This document shows positions 1-9,000 of a stretch of DNA of 64,000 nucleotides, piece after piece (position 1 is the stretch's first letter; every line of letters starts with the position of its first letter). Location of the stretch: positions 124,001 to 188,000 of the forward strand of contig CAVSIX010000009.1 in assembly GCA_963728195.1 (NCBI GenBank), in the 5' to 3' direction. Below the pieces are notes generated by a model that did not search any database, was not told the origin of the DNA, and worked only from the letters and a program-made list of their open reading frames with translations. This stretch comes from Sva-07 sp963728195 (GTDB lineage: Bacteria; Actinomycetota; Acidimicrobiia; Acidimicrobiales; Ilumatobacteraceae). The translations under genes were made by a program, and so were the position numbers.

Positions 1-558
1 AGTCAGCTCGGCCGCCCGGTCGACGACCTCGCGGACCTGCTTGTCGAGTTCATCGACGCCGGCGAGACCGCCGCCGGACACCGCCTGGTACGTGGAGACG
101 ACCAGCCGGGTGAGTCGAGCCTCGTCGTGGAGGGGCTTGAGCACGGGCATGAAGGCCATCGTCGTGCAGTTCGGGTTGGCGATGATGCCCTTGGGCGCGT
201 CGGCGGCGAGGTGCCCGTTGACCTCGGCCACGATCAAGGGCACGTCGGGATCCATGCGGAACGCCGACGAATTGTCGATCACGATGGCGCCGGCGTCGGC
301 GAATTTCGGGGCGAACGCCTTCGACGATGTGGCCCCCGCGGAGAACAGTGCGATGTCGAGCCCGCTCGGGTCGGCGGTCTCGGCGTCTTCGACGATCACG
401 TCGTTGCCCTTCCACGGCAGCGTGGTACCGGCCGACCGGGCGGATGCGAAATACCGCATCTCGGCGACCGGGAAGTTGCGTTCGTCGAGCAGGCGGCGCA
501 TGACGCTGCCGACCTGACCTGTTGCTCCGACGACACCGACGCGAAGTGCTGCAGACAT
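1..558 (-). CDS. asd: Aspartate-semialdehyde dehydrogenase, partial (C-terminus beyond the window)
   Basis: Reduces L-aspartyl-4-phosphate to aspartate semialdehyde with NADPH, the branch step towards lysine/DAP, threonine and methionine. The first 186 codons are present. They show an N-terminal nucleotide-binding glycine motif (GVVGATGQVG, residues 8-17) and the catalytic cysteine in NPNCTTM (Cys131). The coding frame is still open at base 1, so the C-terminal substrate-binding part is outside the window. ATG at 556-558 has a TATCGT hexamer 7 nt upstream and no Shine-Dalgarno, suggesting a leaderless mRNA. lysC, the preceding enzyme of the pathway, lies 3 kb away on the same strand. Identification is firm. 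Confidence 0.96.
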   Translation of the reverse strand, partial: MSAALRVGVVGATGQVGSVMRRLLDERNFPVAEMRYFASARSAGTTLPWKGNDVIVEDAETADPSGLDIALFSAGATSSKAFAPKFADAGAIVIDNSSAFRMDPDVPLIVAEVNGHLAADAPKGIIANPNCTTMAFMPVLKPLHDEARLTRLVVSTYQAVSGGGLAGVDELDKQVREVVDRAAELT

Positions 559-565
559 GTCCGGA

Positions 566-571
566 ACGATA
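566..571 (-). promoter_or_regulatory. -10 box of asd (leaderless)
   Basis: TATCGT on the minus strand ends 7 nt before the asd ATG, placing the predicted transcription start at the start codon itself. No clear -35 is visible. Confidence 0.4.
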
Positions 572-646
572 ACGGTCGTCGTCGGCGCACCCGGCGCGAG
601 TTCTGCGCCTCGTGTGACGCGCTGCGTGGATCGCCGACGGCTCTGG

Positions 647-652
647 CACAAT
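647..652 (+). promoter_or_regulatory. -10 box of the methyltransferase gene (leaderless)
   Basis: CACAAT lies 7 nt upstream of the ATG at 660 and there is no Shine-Dalgarno. It fits the TANNNT-N6/7-start pattern seen at many first genes in this window. Confidence 0.35.
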
Positions 653-659
653 CATCGTC

Positions 660-1499
660 ATGCGTCGCCGCCCCCAACTCGTGCCCTGGAAGGCGGCCGG
701 TCGCACCAGCGAACAACAGGTGAGCGGCGACGACGTCGTGCGCACCACGGGCTGGGTGTTCAACAACGAGACGGGCAGCGAGCTGACGCTCGAGCAGTTC
801 GTCGCCACCGGCGACTCCGAGGTACCGGCGTATCTGACGGTGTTCGGGCTGCGTGCCCCCGACGCCGACGGCCGCACCCCCGATCAGAAGACGCTCGTCG
901 AGATCGGCTCGGGCATCGGCCGGATGACCTGTGCCTTCACGCGCGAGTACGCCTCGGTGGTCGCGTGCGATCTCGACGCCGGCTTCCTCGAACGCTGCAT
1001 CGAGACCGTCGGGCAGTTCGGCAAGGTCGACCGGCTGCGCACCAGCCACGTCATCGACGGCCACACGCTCGACCTGCCCCCGAACTCCACTGACGTGGCG
1101 TTCAGTTACATCACGCTCCAGCACTGCGACCCCGACGATGCGCTCGAGCTCACGTCCGAGGCGGTGCGCATCACGCGGCCTGGCGGCAGGGTGGCGCTCA
1201 ACTATCGGGCGCGGAGCGCTCAGGACATCGTGTTGCTGCCGGTCGGTGCGCTGGCCCGGGGATTGTTCCGGATCCCTCGTTTCGGGCCGTGGCTCTCGCA
1301 GCGTCGCCTGGCTGCCCGCCTTGGTTGGCAGGCGAACCGGCTGCAACCCGACGAACTGATCGGTCCGCTGTCACCGCTGCTCACCGACATCGAGATCTGG
1401 CGCAACCCCAAGAGCAAGATCACGGGCCACGGCGCAGTCAGCAAGGAGTTCGACGGGATCAACCCGCACCACTACTGGCTGCTCGCGACGGTGCGCTGA
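660..1499 (+). CDS. Class I SAM-dependent methyltransferase
   Basis: A 279-residue soluble protein with a Rossmann methyltransferase core. Motif I is LVEIGSGIGRMTCAF (about 79-93), the acidic residue that binds the SAM ribose is in VVACDLDAG, and a post-motif region reads SYITLQHCDPDD. The substrate cannot be read from the sequence; small-molecule or lipid methylation is typical of this type. It is divergent from asd (about 100 nt between starts). Its last 28 bases overlap the 3' end of the convergent CNNM gene, so the two transcripts are complementary at their ends. The ATG at 660 is favoured because a -10-like CACAAT sits 7 nt upstream. Confidence 0.82.
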   Translation: MRRRPQLVPWKAAGRTSEQQVSGDDVVRTTGWVFNNETGSELTLEQFVATGDSEVPAYLTVFGLRAPDADGRTPDQKTLVEIGSGIGRMTCAFTREYASVVACDLDAGFLERCIETVGQFGKVDRLRTSHVIDGHTLDLPPNSTDVAFSYITLQHCDPDDALELTSEAVRITRPGGRVALNYRARSAQDIVLLPVGALARGLFRIPRFGPWLSQRRLAARLGWQANRLQPDELIGPLSPLLTDIEIWRNPKSKITGHGAVSKEFDGINPHHYWLLATVR

Positions 1500-2776
1500 T
1501 CGTCGGGCGGGGCGATCGGCCGCAGGGCGACCTGGGTGATCCGGTGGCGTCCGGCCGTGCGGATCGTGATCTGCCATCCGTCGACGTCGATCGTCTCGCC
1601 GGGCCTCGGGAACCGGTTCATGACGTCGAGCACCAATCCGGCGATCGTCGTGTAGTCGCCGTCGGGGAGGTCGACGTCGAGGTCGACGAGATCGTGGACC
1701 GGATAGGTGCCGGGAAGCACGATCGTGCCGTCGATCTCGCGCACGACGGTGGCGGCATCGGGGTCGGTCTCGTCCCAGATCTCCCCGACGAGTTCCTCGA
1801 CGAGGTCCTCGACGGTGACGATGCCGAGCGCGCGCCCGTATTCGTCGATGACCACGGCCATCTGTGTGCGTCGCGCCTGGAACTCACGCAGCGCCGTCAG
1901 GACCCGCGCTGCGTCCGGGAACGCCGGGATGTCCCACATCACCGAGGTGACCGGCTCGTCGTCGCGATCGAGGAGGCTGCGCAGGCGAACCATCCCGACC
2001 GGGCGGTCGAGGTTGTGCTTCTCGGCGACCGGGGCGCGCGAGTGGCCGGTCTCGACCAGCACGGCGAGCGCCTCCGCGCACGTCGCGTCGGCGTCGATGA
2101 CGACCACGTCGCTGCGCGGGACCATCACCTCGTCGAGCGTGCGCTCGGCGATCTCGAACGCGCCGTCGATGATCTGACGCTGTTCGGGCGGGAACGTCTC
2201 GTGGATCGCCACCATGTCGCGCAACTCGTCGCCGGTGACCTCCTCACGCTGGCGGTGCGGGTCGCCGCCGAGGAGTCGAACGGCGAGGTCGGTCGAGATC
2301 GAGAGCAACCAGACGACGGGCTTGGTCAGCGTCGACAACACGTCGAGCGGCCGAGCCATGAGCATCCCCCACCGCTCGGCACGTTGCATGGCGATGCGTT
2401 TCGGGACGAGCTCGCCGAACACGAGCGTGAAGTAGGCGAGGATCAGCGTGACGATGATCACCGACGCAGGTCCCGCTGCGGCCCCCAGGAAGCTGAGCGG
2501 CGCTTCGAGCGGTTCGGCCAGCGAAACCGCTGCAGCCGCGGAGGCGAGCAGGCCCGCGAGGGTGATCCCCACCTGGATGGTGGCGAGGAACTGGTTCGGC
2601 TTGCGGGCGAGCCGGGCGAGCACGGCGCCGGTGGCCGAACGCTCCTCGAGTCGCTGCAACTGGCTCTCGCGCAGCGAGACGAGCGCGAGTTCTGTCCCCG
2701 CGAATGCGGCGTTCACCAGCACCAGTATCGCAACGAGGAGCAGCTGTGGCCAGACGTCGCCCATGTCGGATGTCAT
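1472..2776 (-). CDS. CNNM/CorC (HlyC) family membrane protein with CBS domains
   Basis: 434 residues in the usual three-part layout. A DUF21/CNNM transmembrane domain (about 1-190) has hydrophobic segments near 9-29, 60-80 and 95-120. A pair of CBS domains follows (about 200-325, with MVPRSDVVVIDAD and VVIDEYGRALGIVTVEDLVEELVG), then a C-terminal CorC_HlyC domain (about 340-425). Family members are linked to magnesium or cobalt efflux and divalent-cation balance; older annotations as haemolysins are misleading. It lies 38 nt downstream of lysC on the same strand, so it may be cotranscribed with it. Its 3' end overlaps the convergent methyltransferase by 28 bases. Confidence 0.9.
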   Translation of the reverse strand: MTSDMGDVWPQLLLVAILVLVNAAFAGTELALVSLRESQLQRLEERSATGAVLARLARKPNQFLATIQVGITLAGLLASAAAAVSLAEPLEAPLSFLGAAAGPASVIIVTLILAYFTLVFGELVPKRIAMQRAERWGMLMARPLDVLSTLTKPVVWLLSISTDLAVRLLGGDPHRQREEVTGDELRDMVAIHETFPPEQRQIIDGAFEIAERTLDEVMVPRSDVVVIDADATCAEALAVLVETGHSRAPVAEKHNLDRPVGMVRLRSLLDRDDEPVTSVMWDIPAFPDAARVLTALREFQARRTQMAVVIDEYGRALGIVTVEDLVEELVGEIWDETDPDAATVVREIDGTIVLPGTYPVHDLVDLDVDLPDGDYTTIAGLVLDVMNRFPRPGETIDVDGWQITIRTAGRHRITQVALRPIAPPDDQRTVASSQ

Positions 2777-2814
2777 TCAAGCGTGATGGACGGCTCAGCG
2801 CTTCGCTCGACGGC

Positions 2815-4065
2815 TCACTTGCGTTCGGGAAGCGGCGCAGAGTAGTCGGCGCCCGAATCGAGACCGAACGCCGTATGCAGTGCACGGGCGGCGCGCTCCA
2901 TGTCGCCGGCCGAGCAGACCACCGATACCCGGATCGTCGATGTGGAGATCATCTGGATGTTGACGCCTTCGTCGGCGAGCACCCGGAACATCTTCGCAGC
3001 GATCCCGGGAGCGGACTTCATCCCGGCGCCCACCAACGAGACCTTGGCGATCTCCTTGTCGTGCGACACGCCGGTCGCTCCGATCTCCGCAGCGACGCGT
3101 GACACGATCTGCTCGGCCTCGCCCATGTCGGCCATCGGCATCGTGAAGCTGATGTCGGTCGTGCCCTGCGTCGAGGTGTTCTGCACGATCATGTCGACGT
3201 TGACGTTGGCGGCCGCCAGCGGCTCGAACAGCGCGGCGGAGATGCCGGGCCGGTCGGGCACGCCGAACACGGTGACCTTCGCTTCGGACATGTCGGTGAC
3301 GACACCGGAGATGATCGGATCTTCCATCGAGGCCTCCTCGTTGGTGACCCACGTGCCGGGCTCCCAGGTGAATGCGGAACGGACGTGGAGTGGAACGTCG
3401 TGATTGCGTGCGAATTCGACGGAGCGCAACGCCAACACCTTCGAGCCGGCGCCGGCCATCTCGAGCATCTCGTCGAAGTGCACCTTGGTGAGCTTGCGAG
3501 CCTGGGGCACGATGCGCGGGTCGGCGGTGAACACGCCGGTGACGTCGGTGTAGATCTCGCAGGCGTCGGCACTCATCGCCTGGGCCAGCGCCGACGCCGT
3601 GAGGTCCGAGGCTCCCCGTCCCATCGTCGTGACCTCTTTGTCGGTGCTCACGCCCTGGAACCCGGCGATGACGCAGACTTTGCCCTCGCTCAGCGACTGA
3701 CGGACCCGATCGCCCTTGACCTCGAGGATCTTCGCCTTGCGGTGCGACGTGTCGGTGATGATGCCGACCTGGCTGCCGGTGAAGCTGATCGCCTCGATGC
3801 CGCGATCGGCGAGCGCCATCGTCATCAGCGCCGCCGTGACTCGCTCGCCGGTGGTGAGCAGCATGTCCATCTCGCGGCCCGGCTGGGTGGTCGACACCGA
3901 GTTGGCGAGTGCGATCAGGTTGTCGGTGGCCTTGCCCATCGCCGACACGACGACGATGACGTCATTGCCGCGCTTCTTGGTGAACGCGACGTTGTCGGCG
4001 ACCGCGTTGATGCGGTCGGGGTCGGCGACGGAGGTGCCGCCGTACTTCTGGACGATCAGTGCCAC
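2815..4065 (-). CDS. lysC: Aspartate kinase
   Basis: Phosphorylates L-aspartate, the first step of the aspartate family pathway. The 416-residue protein begins with the diagnostic VQKYGGTSVAD, has the amino-acid kinase fold to about residue 250 and ends in two ACT domains (about 265-410) that normally mediate feedback by lysine and/or threonine. Length matches the actinobacterial alpha-type enzyme. The start is GTG (minus-strand reading of bases 4063-4065). A TAGCCT hexamer lies 9 nt upstream. asd, the next enzyme, is nearby but not directly adjacent. Whether a shorter regulatory beta subunit is made from an internal start cannot be told. Confidence 0.96.
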   Translation of the reverse strand: MALIVQKYGGTSVADPDRINAVADNVAFTKKRGNDVIVVVSAMGKATDNLIALANSVSTTQPGREMDMLLTTGERVTAALMTMALADRGIEAISFTGSQVGIITDTSHRKAKILEVKGDRVRQSLSEGKVCVIAGFQGVSTDKEVTTMGRGASDLTASALAQAMSADACEIYTDVTGVFTADPRIVPQARKLTKVHFDEMLEMAGAGSKVLALRSVEFARNHDVPLHVRSAFTWEPGTWVTNEEASMEDPIISGVVTDMSEAKVTVFGVPDRPGISAALFEPLAAANVNVDMIVQNTSTQGTTDISFTMPMADMGEAEQIVSRVAAEIGATGVSHDKEIAKVSLVGAGMKSAPGIAAKMFRVLADEGVNIQMISTSTIRVSVVCSAGDMERAARALHTAFGLDSGADYSAPLPERK

Positions 4066-4074
4066 GAGTCCGCG

Positions 4075-4080
4075 AGGCTA
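4075..4080 (-). promoter_or_regulatory. Possible -10 box of lysC
   Basis: TAGCCT on the minus strand, 9 nt upstream of the GTG start. The same hexamer precedes the genes at 21033 and 27504. Confidence 0.28.
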
Positions 4081-4102
4081 CAAGCCGACCGTCGCCGATC
4101 TC

Positions 4103-4139
4103 GTGAACAAATGGGCCGATGGCGGCCCCATTGGTTCAC
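4103..4139 (-). terminator. Stem-loop between the monooxygenase gene and lysC
   Basis: GTGAAC-A-AATGGG (4103-4115) pairs with CCCATT-G-GTTCAC (4127-4139): 12 base pairs with one internal mismatch and an 11-nt loop. It lies directly after the end of the minus-strand monooxygenase gene (4151) and before lysC. No U-run follows, so it is a terminator-like hairpin rather than a textbook intrinsic terminator. Confidence 0.45.
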
Positions 4140-4150
4140 GGGTTCGGCGT

Positions 4151-4498
4151 TCAGGCGCCCTTGACCACGTGTTCGACGACCTCGAAGCTCATCAGGTCGG
4201 CGCCTTGGGCGACGGGCTTGCGCGGCGCCTCGCCGTCGGCGGGCTGGTTGGCGTCGGCCTGACCGCTGGCGTGGCCGCGCTCGAAGTCCTGGCTGTTCAT
4301 CCACGCCTGGAAGTGCTCCTCGGTTGCCCAGCGGGTGTAGACGAAGTAGCGGTCCTCGCCCTCGACCGGCCGCAACAGCTGGAAGTCCTCGAACCCGTCG
4401 AACTGCTCGACCATCTTGGCCCGACCGGCGAAGCGACCTTCGAGTTGCGGGCCCATGCCCTCGGGGATCGTGATGGCATTGATCTTGACGACACTCAT
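4151..4498 (-). CDS. ABM-domain monooxygenase (HmoA/IsdG-like), putative
   Basis: 115 residues forming one antibiotic-biosynthesis-monooxygenase (dimeric alpha-beta barrel) domain: an N-terminal strand VVKINAITIPE, then GRFAGRAKMVEQFDGFEDFQLL, and FVYTRWATEEHFQAWMNS, the region that in haem-degrading members contributes to the haem pocket. Haem oxygenation is possible, but many relatives have other or unknown substrates. The ATG at 4498 is chosen over an in-frame upstream start because CACACT (a -10-like box) lies 7 nt before it. It appears monocistronic, with a strong hairpin after it. Confidence 0.75.
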   Translation of the reverse strand: MSVVKINAITIPEGMGPQLEGRFAGRAKMVEQFDGFEDFQLLRPVEGEDRYFVYTRWATEEHFQAWMNSQDFERGHASGQADANQPADGEAPRKPVAQGADLMSFEVVEHVVKGA

Positions 4499-4505
4499 GG
4501 CGTCC

Positions 4506-4511
4506 AGTGTG
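4506..4511 (-). promoter_or_regulatory. -10 box of the monooxygenase gene (leaderless)
   Basis: CACACT on the minus strand, exactly 7 nt before the ATG at 4498. No Shine-Dalgarno. Confidence 0.33.
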
Positions 4512-4517
4512 CCGTGC

Positions 4518-5685
4518 TCACGCCGCACCCACCAGTCGGGCGAGGGTGGCAAATGCGTCGTACACGTCGACGTAGCGCGTCGTCAGCGGTGACATCCCGA
4601 AGCGGAGGATGTCGGGGTCGCGCCGGTCGATGACCACCTTGCGCTCGTTGAGTGCGTCGTGGAGGGCGCGAGCGTCGGCCCGACGGATCGCGACGTGGCC
4701 GCCCCGACGCATCGGGTCGCGCGGTGTGACGACATCGAGGCCGAACCGATCGGCGACGTCGATGCCGAACCCGGTCAGCCCCCGGGCCTTCTCGGCGACG
4801 GCCCCGATGCCGGCCTCGACGGTGAGCCGGATGCCTTCGCGGGCGGCAGTCAGCCCCAACACCGGCGGCGTGCCGTTGAGCATCCGGCCGACGCCCGGGC
4901 GGGGGTCGAACGGACGCTCCATCGCGAACTGGTCGGACTGCGCGAACCATCCCCAGATCGGCTGGATGACGCGGTCGTGGACCCGCGTCGAAAGGTAGAC
5001 GAACGCCGGCGCACCTGGTCCACCGTTGAGGAACTTGTACGTACAGCCGACCGCGAGGTCGACCCCGGCCGCTGGGAGATCGAGTTCGAGGACGCCGGCG
5101 GCGTGCGACAGGTCCCACACGGTGACCGCTCCCGCCGCGCGCGCCCGCTCGGTCTCGCCGGCGAGGTCGGCCAACTCGGCGGTGCGATAGTCGACCAGCG
5201 ACCGCAGCACGACGTCGACACCGTCGAGGTCGTCGAGCCCACGTCGGACCTCGACGTCGCGGAGCCGGGCGATGCCGTCGACCACGTAGCGATCGGTCGG
5301 GAAATCCGCATCGTCGATCGCGATCACCCGGCGACGTCCAGCCGCGATCGACGAGGTCGAGGGCGACGTTGACCTGCTGGAAGATGGCGACGGTCGTCGA
5401 TTCGTGGACGGCGACCTCGCCCGGGCGGGCGCCGAGCAACGGTGCGAGGTCGTCTCCGACGCTGACGGCGAGGTCCAGCCAGTCGTGCTTCCACCAGGAC
5501 GTGATCAGGTCGCCCGCCCACTGCTCGACCACACGATGCAGGGCCGCCACCGTGCGCTTGGGTGTGCGCCCCAGCGAGTTGCCGTCGAGGTAGATCAGGT
5601 CCGGATCAGGGATCACGAACGCGTCGCGCCAGCGGGCGAGTGGATCCTGTGCGTCGAGCGCCAGCGCATCGGTCCGGTCGATCAC
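4518..5685 (-). pseudogene. kynU: Kynureninase, interrupted by one frameshift
   Basis: Kynureninase (PLP-dependent) splits kynurenine or 3-hydroxykynurenine into anthranilate derivatives and alanine. The N-terminal part (GTG at 5685) reads in one frame through LDGNSLGRTPKRT and VALDLVDRGWTSP. The rest, from VIAIDDADFPTDRY through the PLP-lysine region GCTYKFLNGGPG to LARLVGAA, is in the next frame. The break falls at the CCC run 5327-5329. Removing one C joins the frames as WTSP-VIAID and gives about 388 residues, close to a normal kynureninase. Everything else looks intact, so this is either a recent pseudogene, a slip-prone site or a sequencing error. No other tryptophan-catabolism gene is adjacent. 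Confidence 0.85.
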
Positions 5686-5795
5686 GCCGCCACTCTGCCA
5701 GCCGGTCGCCCCACGCGACCCACGACCCTCCGAAAAATCCCGCGGGTGTTGCGCTCAGCGGGCAGATTCCGCGACGTTTCGGGTTCGGGGACGTG

Positions 5796-6704
5796 TCACG
5801 CGGTGAGGTCGACGAAGGTGGCGTGGCGCACGAGACCGTCGTTGGTGAACTCGGCGATCTCGACGGTGGCGCGCAGGACCGGCTCGACCCAGGTGGCGTT
5901 GCGGACGACCGGCCTCGGCGGTGGCGGCTCGAACGGACATCGATCGACGGCGAGGTCGCGCAGCCGTGCGGCGAGGGAGCGCAAGCTGTGGTGGTCGAAG
6001 CCGGTGCCGACGCCGCCCGCGAATGCGAGACCGTCCCGCGTCGGTCTGCCGACCAACAGTGCGCCGAAGGTGCTGGCGCGGTTGCCGGTACCCGCCGTGA
6101 ATCCACCGATGGTCAACTCGACCACCGTGCGGTTCTTGATCTTGCGCCAGTCCTTCGTCCTGGTGCCCGGTCGATAACGGGAGTCGACCCGCTTGGCGAT
6201 CACGCCCTCCAGGCCCTGCTCGGCGGTGGCTTCGACGAGCGCCGACCCGTCGCCGACACGGAACGACGGCACCAACCAGTTGTCGCCGGGCTCGACGAGT
6301 CGCTCCAGGAGGCGGCGGCGGTCGAGGTACGGCAGGTCGATCGTGTCGGTTCCGTCGATCTGCAGCACGTCGAAGAACTGGAGGACCGCCTCGCGGTCGG
6401 ATCCGACGCCGCTGCGCTGGACGAGCTCGAACCGCGGCCGCCCGTCGTCGCCGAAGACGACCAGTTCGGCATCGAGGATCGCCGAGGACGCGTTGACCGC
6501 TCCGGCGAGATCGTCGAACTCGGGCCAGCGCGCGGTCACGTCGTGGCCTGCCGAACTCTGCAGGCGGACGGCGCGATCGGCGACGTGGACGATCGTGCGG
6601 TAGCCGTCCCACTTGATCTCGAACGCCCAGTCGTCGCCCTCGGGCACGGCGCCGGTCGAGCCCATCGTGGCCTTCATCGGCAGGACCGGGAACCCGAGCG
6701 CCAT
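5796..6704 (-). CDS. ATP-dependent DNA ligase (LigC/LigD-ligase type)
   Basis: Joins nicks in DNA with ATP. The 302-residue protein has ligase motif I EIKWDGYR with nucleophile Lys31, motif III-like FFDVLQIDG, motif IV LEGVIAKR and motif V DWRKIKN, followed by a short OB-fold domain (about 200-300). There is no polymerase or nuclease domain, so it is a stand-alone ligase like actinobacterial LigC rather than full LigD. Such ligases act in backup repair or end joining. No Ku gene is in the window. It lies 6 nt downstream of the CoA-transferase gene and is probably cotranscribed with it. Confidence 0.9.
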   Translation of the reverse strand: MALGFPVLPMKATMGSTGAVPEGDDWAFEIKWDGYRTIVHVADRAVRLQSSAGHDVTARWPEFDDLAGAVNASSAILDAELVVFGDDGRPRFELVQRSGVGSDREAVLQFFDVLQIDGTDTIDLPYLDRRRLLERLVEPGDNWLVPSFRVGDGSALVEATAEQGLEGVIAKRVDSRYRPGTRTKDWRKIKNRTVVELTIGGFTAGTGNRASTFGALLVGRPTRDGLAFAGGVGTGFDHHSLRSLAARLRDLAVDRCPFEPPPPRPVVRNATWVEPVLRATVEIAEFTNDGLVRHATFVDLTA

Positions 6705-6710
6705 CGTCGT

Positions 6711-7949
6711 TCAGCCGTCCGGGAGGCGGCTCGACAGCACGCCGTCGGCTTCGAGCTGGTCGAGGCGGTCGTCGTCGTAGCCGAGCAGCTCGCCCAGCAG
6801 TGACCGGTTGTCCTCCCCGCGGTACTTCGGCACGCCCGACACGCCGACGTCAGGCGATGCGCTGAACCTCCAGGGCACGTTGGGGACACGGATCGTTCCG
6901 CCACCGCGGTCGTCGACGCCGACGACGGCGTGACGCTCGCGAGCCCAGTCGGTGTCGGCGAGCTCTCCCGGCTGACGCACGCGTCCGACGGCGAGGCGAT
7001 GCTTCGAGAACTGCTCCTCGAACGTCGCAGCGTCGGGCACCGTCGCAGCGTGGTCGCGGATGATCCCGCGCAGTGCGTCGAAGTTGGCGAGCCGCGTGGC
7101 GACGTCGACGAAGCGAGGGTCGTCCCCGAGTTCGGGCTTGCCCATCGCGGCGACGAAGAAGTCGAACGTGCCGCGCTCGGCAGGATGGCCGCTGACGACG
7201 AGCGACTCACCGTTGGCGACGGTCAGCACGAGATAGTCGCCGGGGCGGAAGCTGCGGATCCACTGGGGGTCGTCGTGGCCGTCCCACAGCGAGTCGTGGA
7301 GATGCTCGTTGACGTACAGCATCGTCTCGGCCATCGACACGTCGACCCACTGACCCTCGCCCGTGTGCTCACGCTGGTACAGCGCCGCCAGGATCGCCGT
7401 CGCCGTCTCGAGCGACGTGTAGACGTCGGCGTGGCTGTGTGGGTCCTTGGCGAGTTCGCCGCCACGAGCGTTGCCCTGCGAGGCGATGATGCCGGACTCG
7501 GCCTCGACGACGGGTGCGTACGCGCGGCGCTTCACCCACGGTCCGGTCTGACCGTAGCCGGAGATCGAGGCGTAGATCAGCCGGGGGTTGCGGGCGCGCA
7601 GCGTGTCGGCGTCGAGCCCGAGACGTGCCATCACACCCGGCCGGTAGTTCTCCACGAGGACGTCGGCGTGCTCCGCGAGTTCGAGCAGGATCTCGGCGCC
7701 CTCGGGCGTCGACAGGTCGACGCTGAGGTTGCGCTTGCCGACGTTCTGCTGCACGAAGTAACTCGACAGCCCGTGGCGTCGCGGCGTGGCGAAACGGGTG
7801 AGGTCGCCGGCCGGTGGCTCGATCTTGATCACCTCGGCACCCATGTCGGCGAGCATGCGCGTGCAGTGCGGCCCCGACAGCACCCGGCTGAGGTCGAGCA
7901 CGCGGATCCCCGTGAGCGGTCGAGCGGTCGGCGAAGGCGTCGTCACCAC
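6711..7949 (-). CDS. CaiB/BaiF family CoA transferase
   Basis: Class III CoA transferase moving CoA between acyl-CoA and a carboxylic acid. The N-terminal Rossmann part reads RVLDLSRVLSGPHCTRML and GAEVIKIEPPAGD, then VENYRPGVMARLGLD and ISGYGQTGPW. About 412 residues, normal for the family. The substrate cannot be inferred. The start is one of two adjacent GTG codons (7949 or 7946). An in-frame ATG 41 codons upstream would run into the divergent SDR promoter region and adds non-homologous residues. It is divergent from the SDR gene, and the two may belong to one catabolic pathway. Confidence 0.88.
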   Translation of the reverse strand: MVTTPSPTARPLTGIRVLDLSRVLSGPHCTRMLADMGAEVIKIEPPAGDLTRFATPRRHGLSSYFVQQNVGKRNLSVDLSTPEGAEILLELAEHADVLVENYRPGVMARLGLDADTLRARNPRLIYASISGYGQTGPWVKRRAYAPVVEAESGIIASQGNARGGELAKDPHSHADVYTSLETATAILAALYQREHTGEGQWVDVSMAETMLYVNEHLHDSLWDGHDDPQWIRSFRPGDYLVLTVANGESLVVSGHPAERGTFDFFVAAMGKPELGDDPRFVDVATRLANFDALRGIIRDHAATVPDAATFEEQFSKHRLAVGRVRQPGELADTDWARERHAVVGVDDRGGGTIRVPNVPWRFSASPDVGVSGVPKYRGEDNRSLLGELLGYDDDRLDQLEADGVLSSRLPDG

Positions 7950-8032
7950 ACCATCGTGCCCGATCAGAGCCGGTCGCCCCCGAACGGACCCGATCTCGAC
8001 GGACCGATCCGCTCGAGTCGGCAGCGGTCGGC

Positions 8033-8038
8033 CACACT
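8033..8038 (+). promoter_or_regulatory. -10 box of the SDR gene (leaderless)
   Basis: CACACT lies 6 nt before the ATG at 8045 with no Shine-Dalgarno between, the same hexamer as upstream of the monooxygenase gene. Confidence 0.33.
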
Positions 8039-8044
8039 GCTCGA

Positions 8045-8890
8045 ATGCCCGACGACGCCACCGTTGCACCACTCGCTGGACAGGTCGCCCTCGTCACCGG
8101 CGGCGGGTCCGGGATCGGGCTCGCATGCGCACGAGCGCTCGCAGCGGACGGTGCGGCGGTCGTCCTGGCGGCTCGTGACGCCGAACGGCTCGCCTCGTCG
8201 GCCGACGACCTGCGGGCCGAGTTCGCCGACGTCGAGGTGGCGACAGTGGCCTGTGACGTCACCGACGAGTCCAGCGTCGAGGCGGCCTGCGCCACTGCGG
8301 CGGACGTCGGTCCGTTGACGATCGTCGTCGCCAACGCCGGTAGCGGCTCGGCCGGACCGTTCCACCTGACGACGATCGACGACTGGAACTCGGTGCTCGC
8401 GACCAACCTCACCGGGGCGTTCCTCACGATGAAACATGCGGTCCCGCACCTCGCCGCCAACGGTGGCGGCTCGATCGTCGCCATGTCGTCGATCGCGGCG
8501 GTGTCGACCCACCGGTACATGACGCCGTACAACGTGTCGAAGGCCGGCCTGGAGATGCTCGTACGCCAGGTCGCCGACGAACTCGGATCGTCCGGTATCC
8601 GTGCCAACGCCGTGCGACCGGGACTCGTGCCGACCGACATCTCCGCCGGGCTGACCGCCGTCCCCCAGATCGTCGACGACTACCTCGAACAGATGCCGTT
8701 GCACCGCCTCGGCAGGACCGACGACATCGCCTCGCTCGTCCGGTTCCTCGCCGGGCCGGAGAGCTCGTGGATCACCGGCATGTGCATCAGCGCCGACGGT
8801 GGCCACCACCTCCGGCGCGGCCCGAACCTCCACGGTGTGATGGAGATGATCTTCGGCGACCGACTCGCCCCTCCCGGCGCGCCCAGCTGA
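8045..8890 (+). CDS. SDR family NAD(P)-dependent oxidoreductase
   Basis: 281-residue short-chain dehydrogenase with all classical motifs: cofactor-binding TGGGSGIG (about 19-26), NAG in VVANAGSG, the catalytic serine in MSSIAAVS, and YxxxK in YNVSKAG. The C-terminal part is NAVRPGLVPTDIS and a conventional ending with CISADGGHHLRRG. It resembles FabG-like 3-oxoacyl/alcohol dehydrogenases, but the substrate is not readable. It starts 95 nt from the divergent CoA-transferase gene and is followed by a small hairpin at 8899-8920. Confidence 0.92.
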   Translation: MPDDATVAPLAGQVALVTGGGSGIGLACARALAADGAAVVLAARDAERLASSADDLRAEFADVEVATVACDVTDESSVEAACATAADVGPLTIVVANAGSGSAGPFHLTTIDDWNSVLATNLTGAFLTMKHAVPHLAANGGGSIVAMSSIAAVSTHRYMTPYNVSKAGLEMLVRQVADELGSSGIRANAVRPGLVPTDISAGLTAVPQIVDDYLEQMPLHRLGRTDDIASLVRFLAGPESSWITGMCISADGGHHLRRGPNLHGVMEMIFGDRLAPPGAPS

Positions 8891-8898
8891 CCGGCGAA

Positions 8899-8920
8899 CG
8901 AAGGGCGAGCCCGTCCTTCG
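8899..8920 (+). terminator. Terminator-like hairpin after the SDR gene
   Basis: CGAAGG (8899-8904) pairs with CCTTCG (8915-8920) around a 10-nt loop, 9 nt after the SDR stop codon. No T-tract follows, and only 6 bp pair perfectly. Confidence 0.3.
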
Positions 8921-9000
8921 GGGTCGGGTCCGCGAGGACAGGGTCCGGACGGGGGTCACAGTGGAAATGGTGGAGGTGCCGCTACCGTGTCGGGCTGGCG

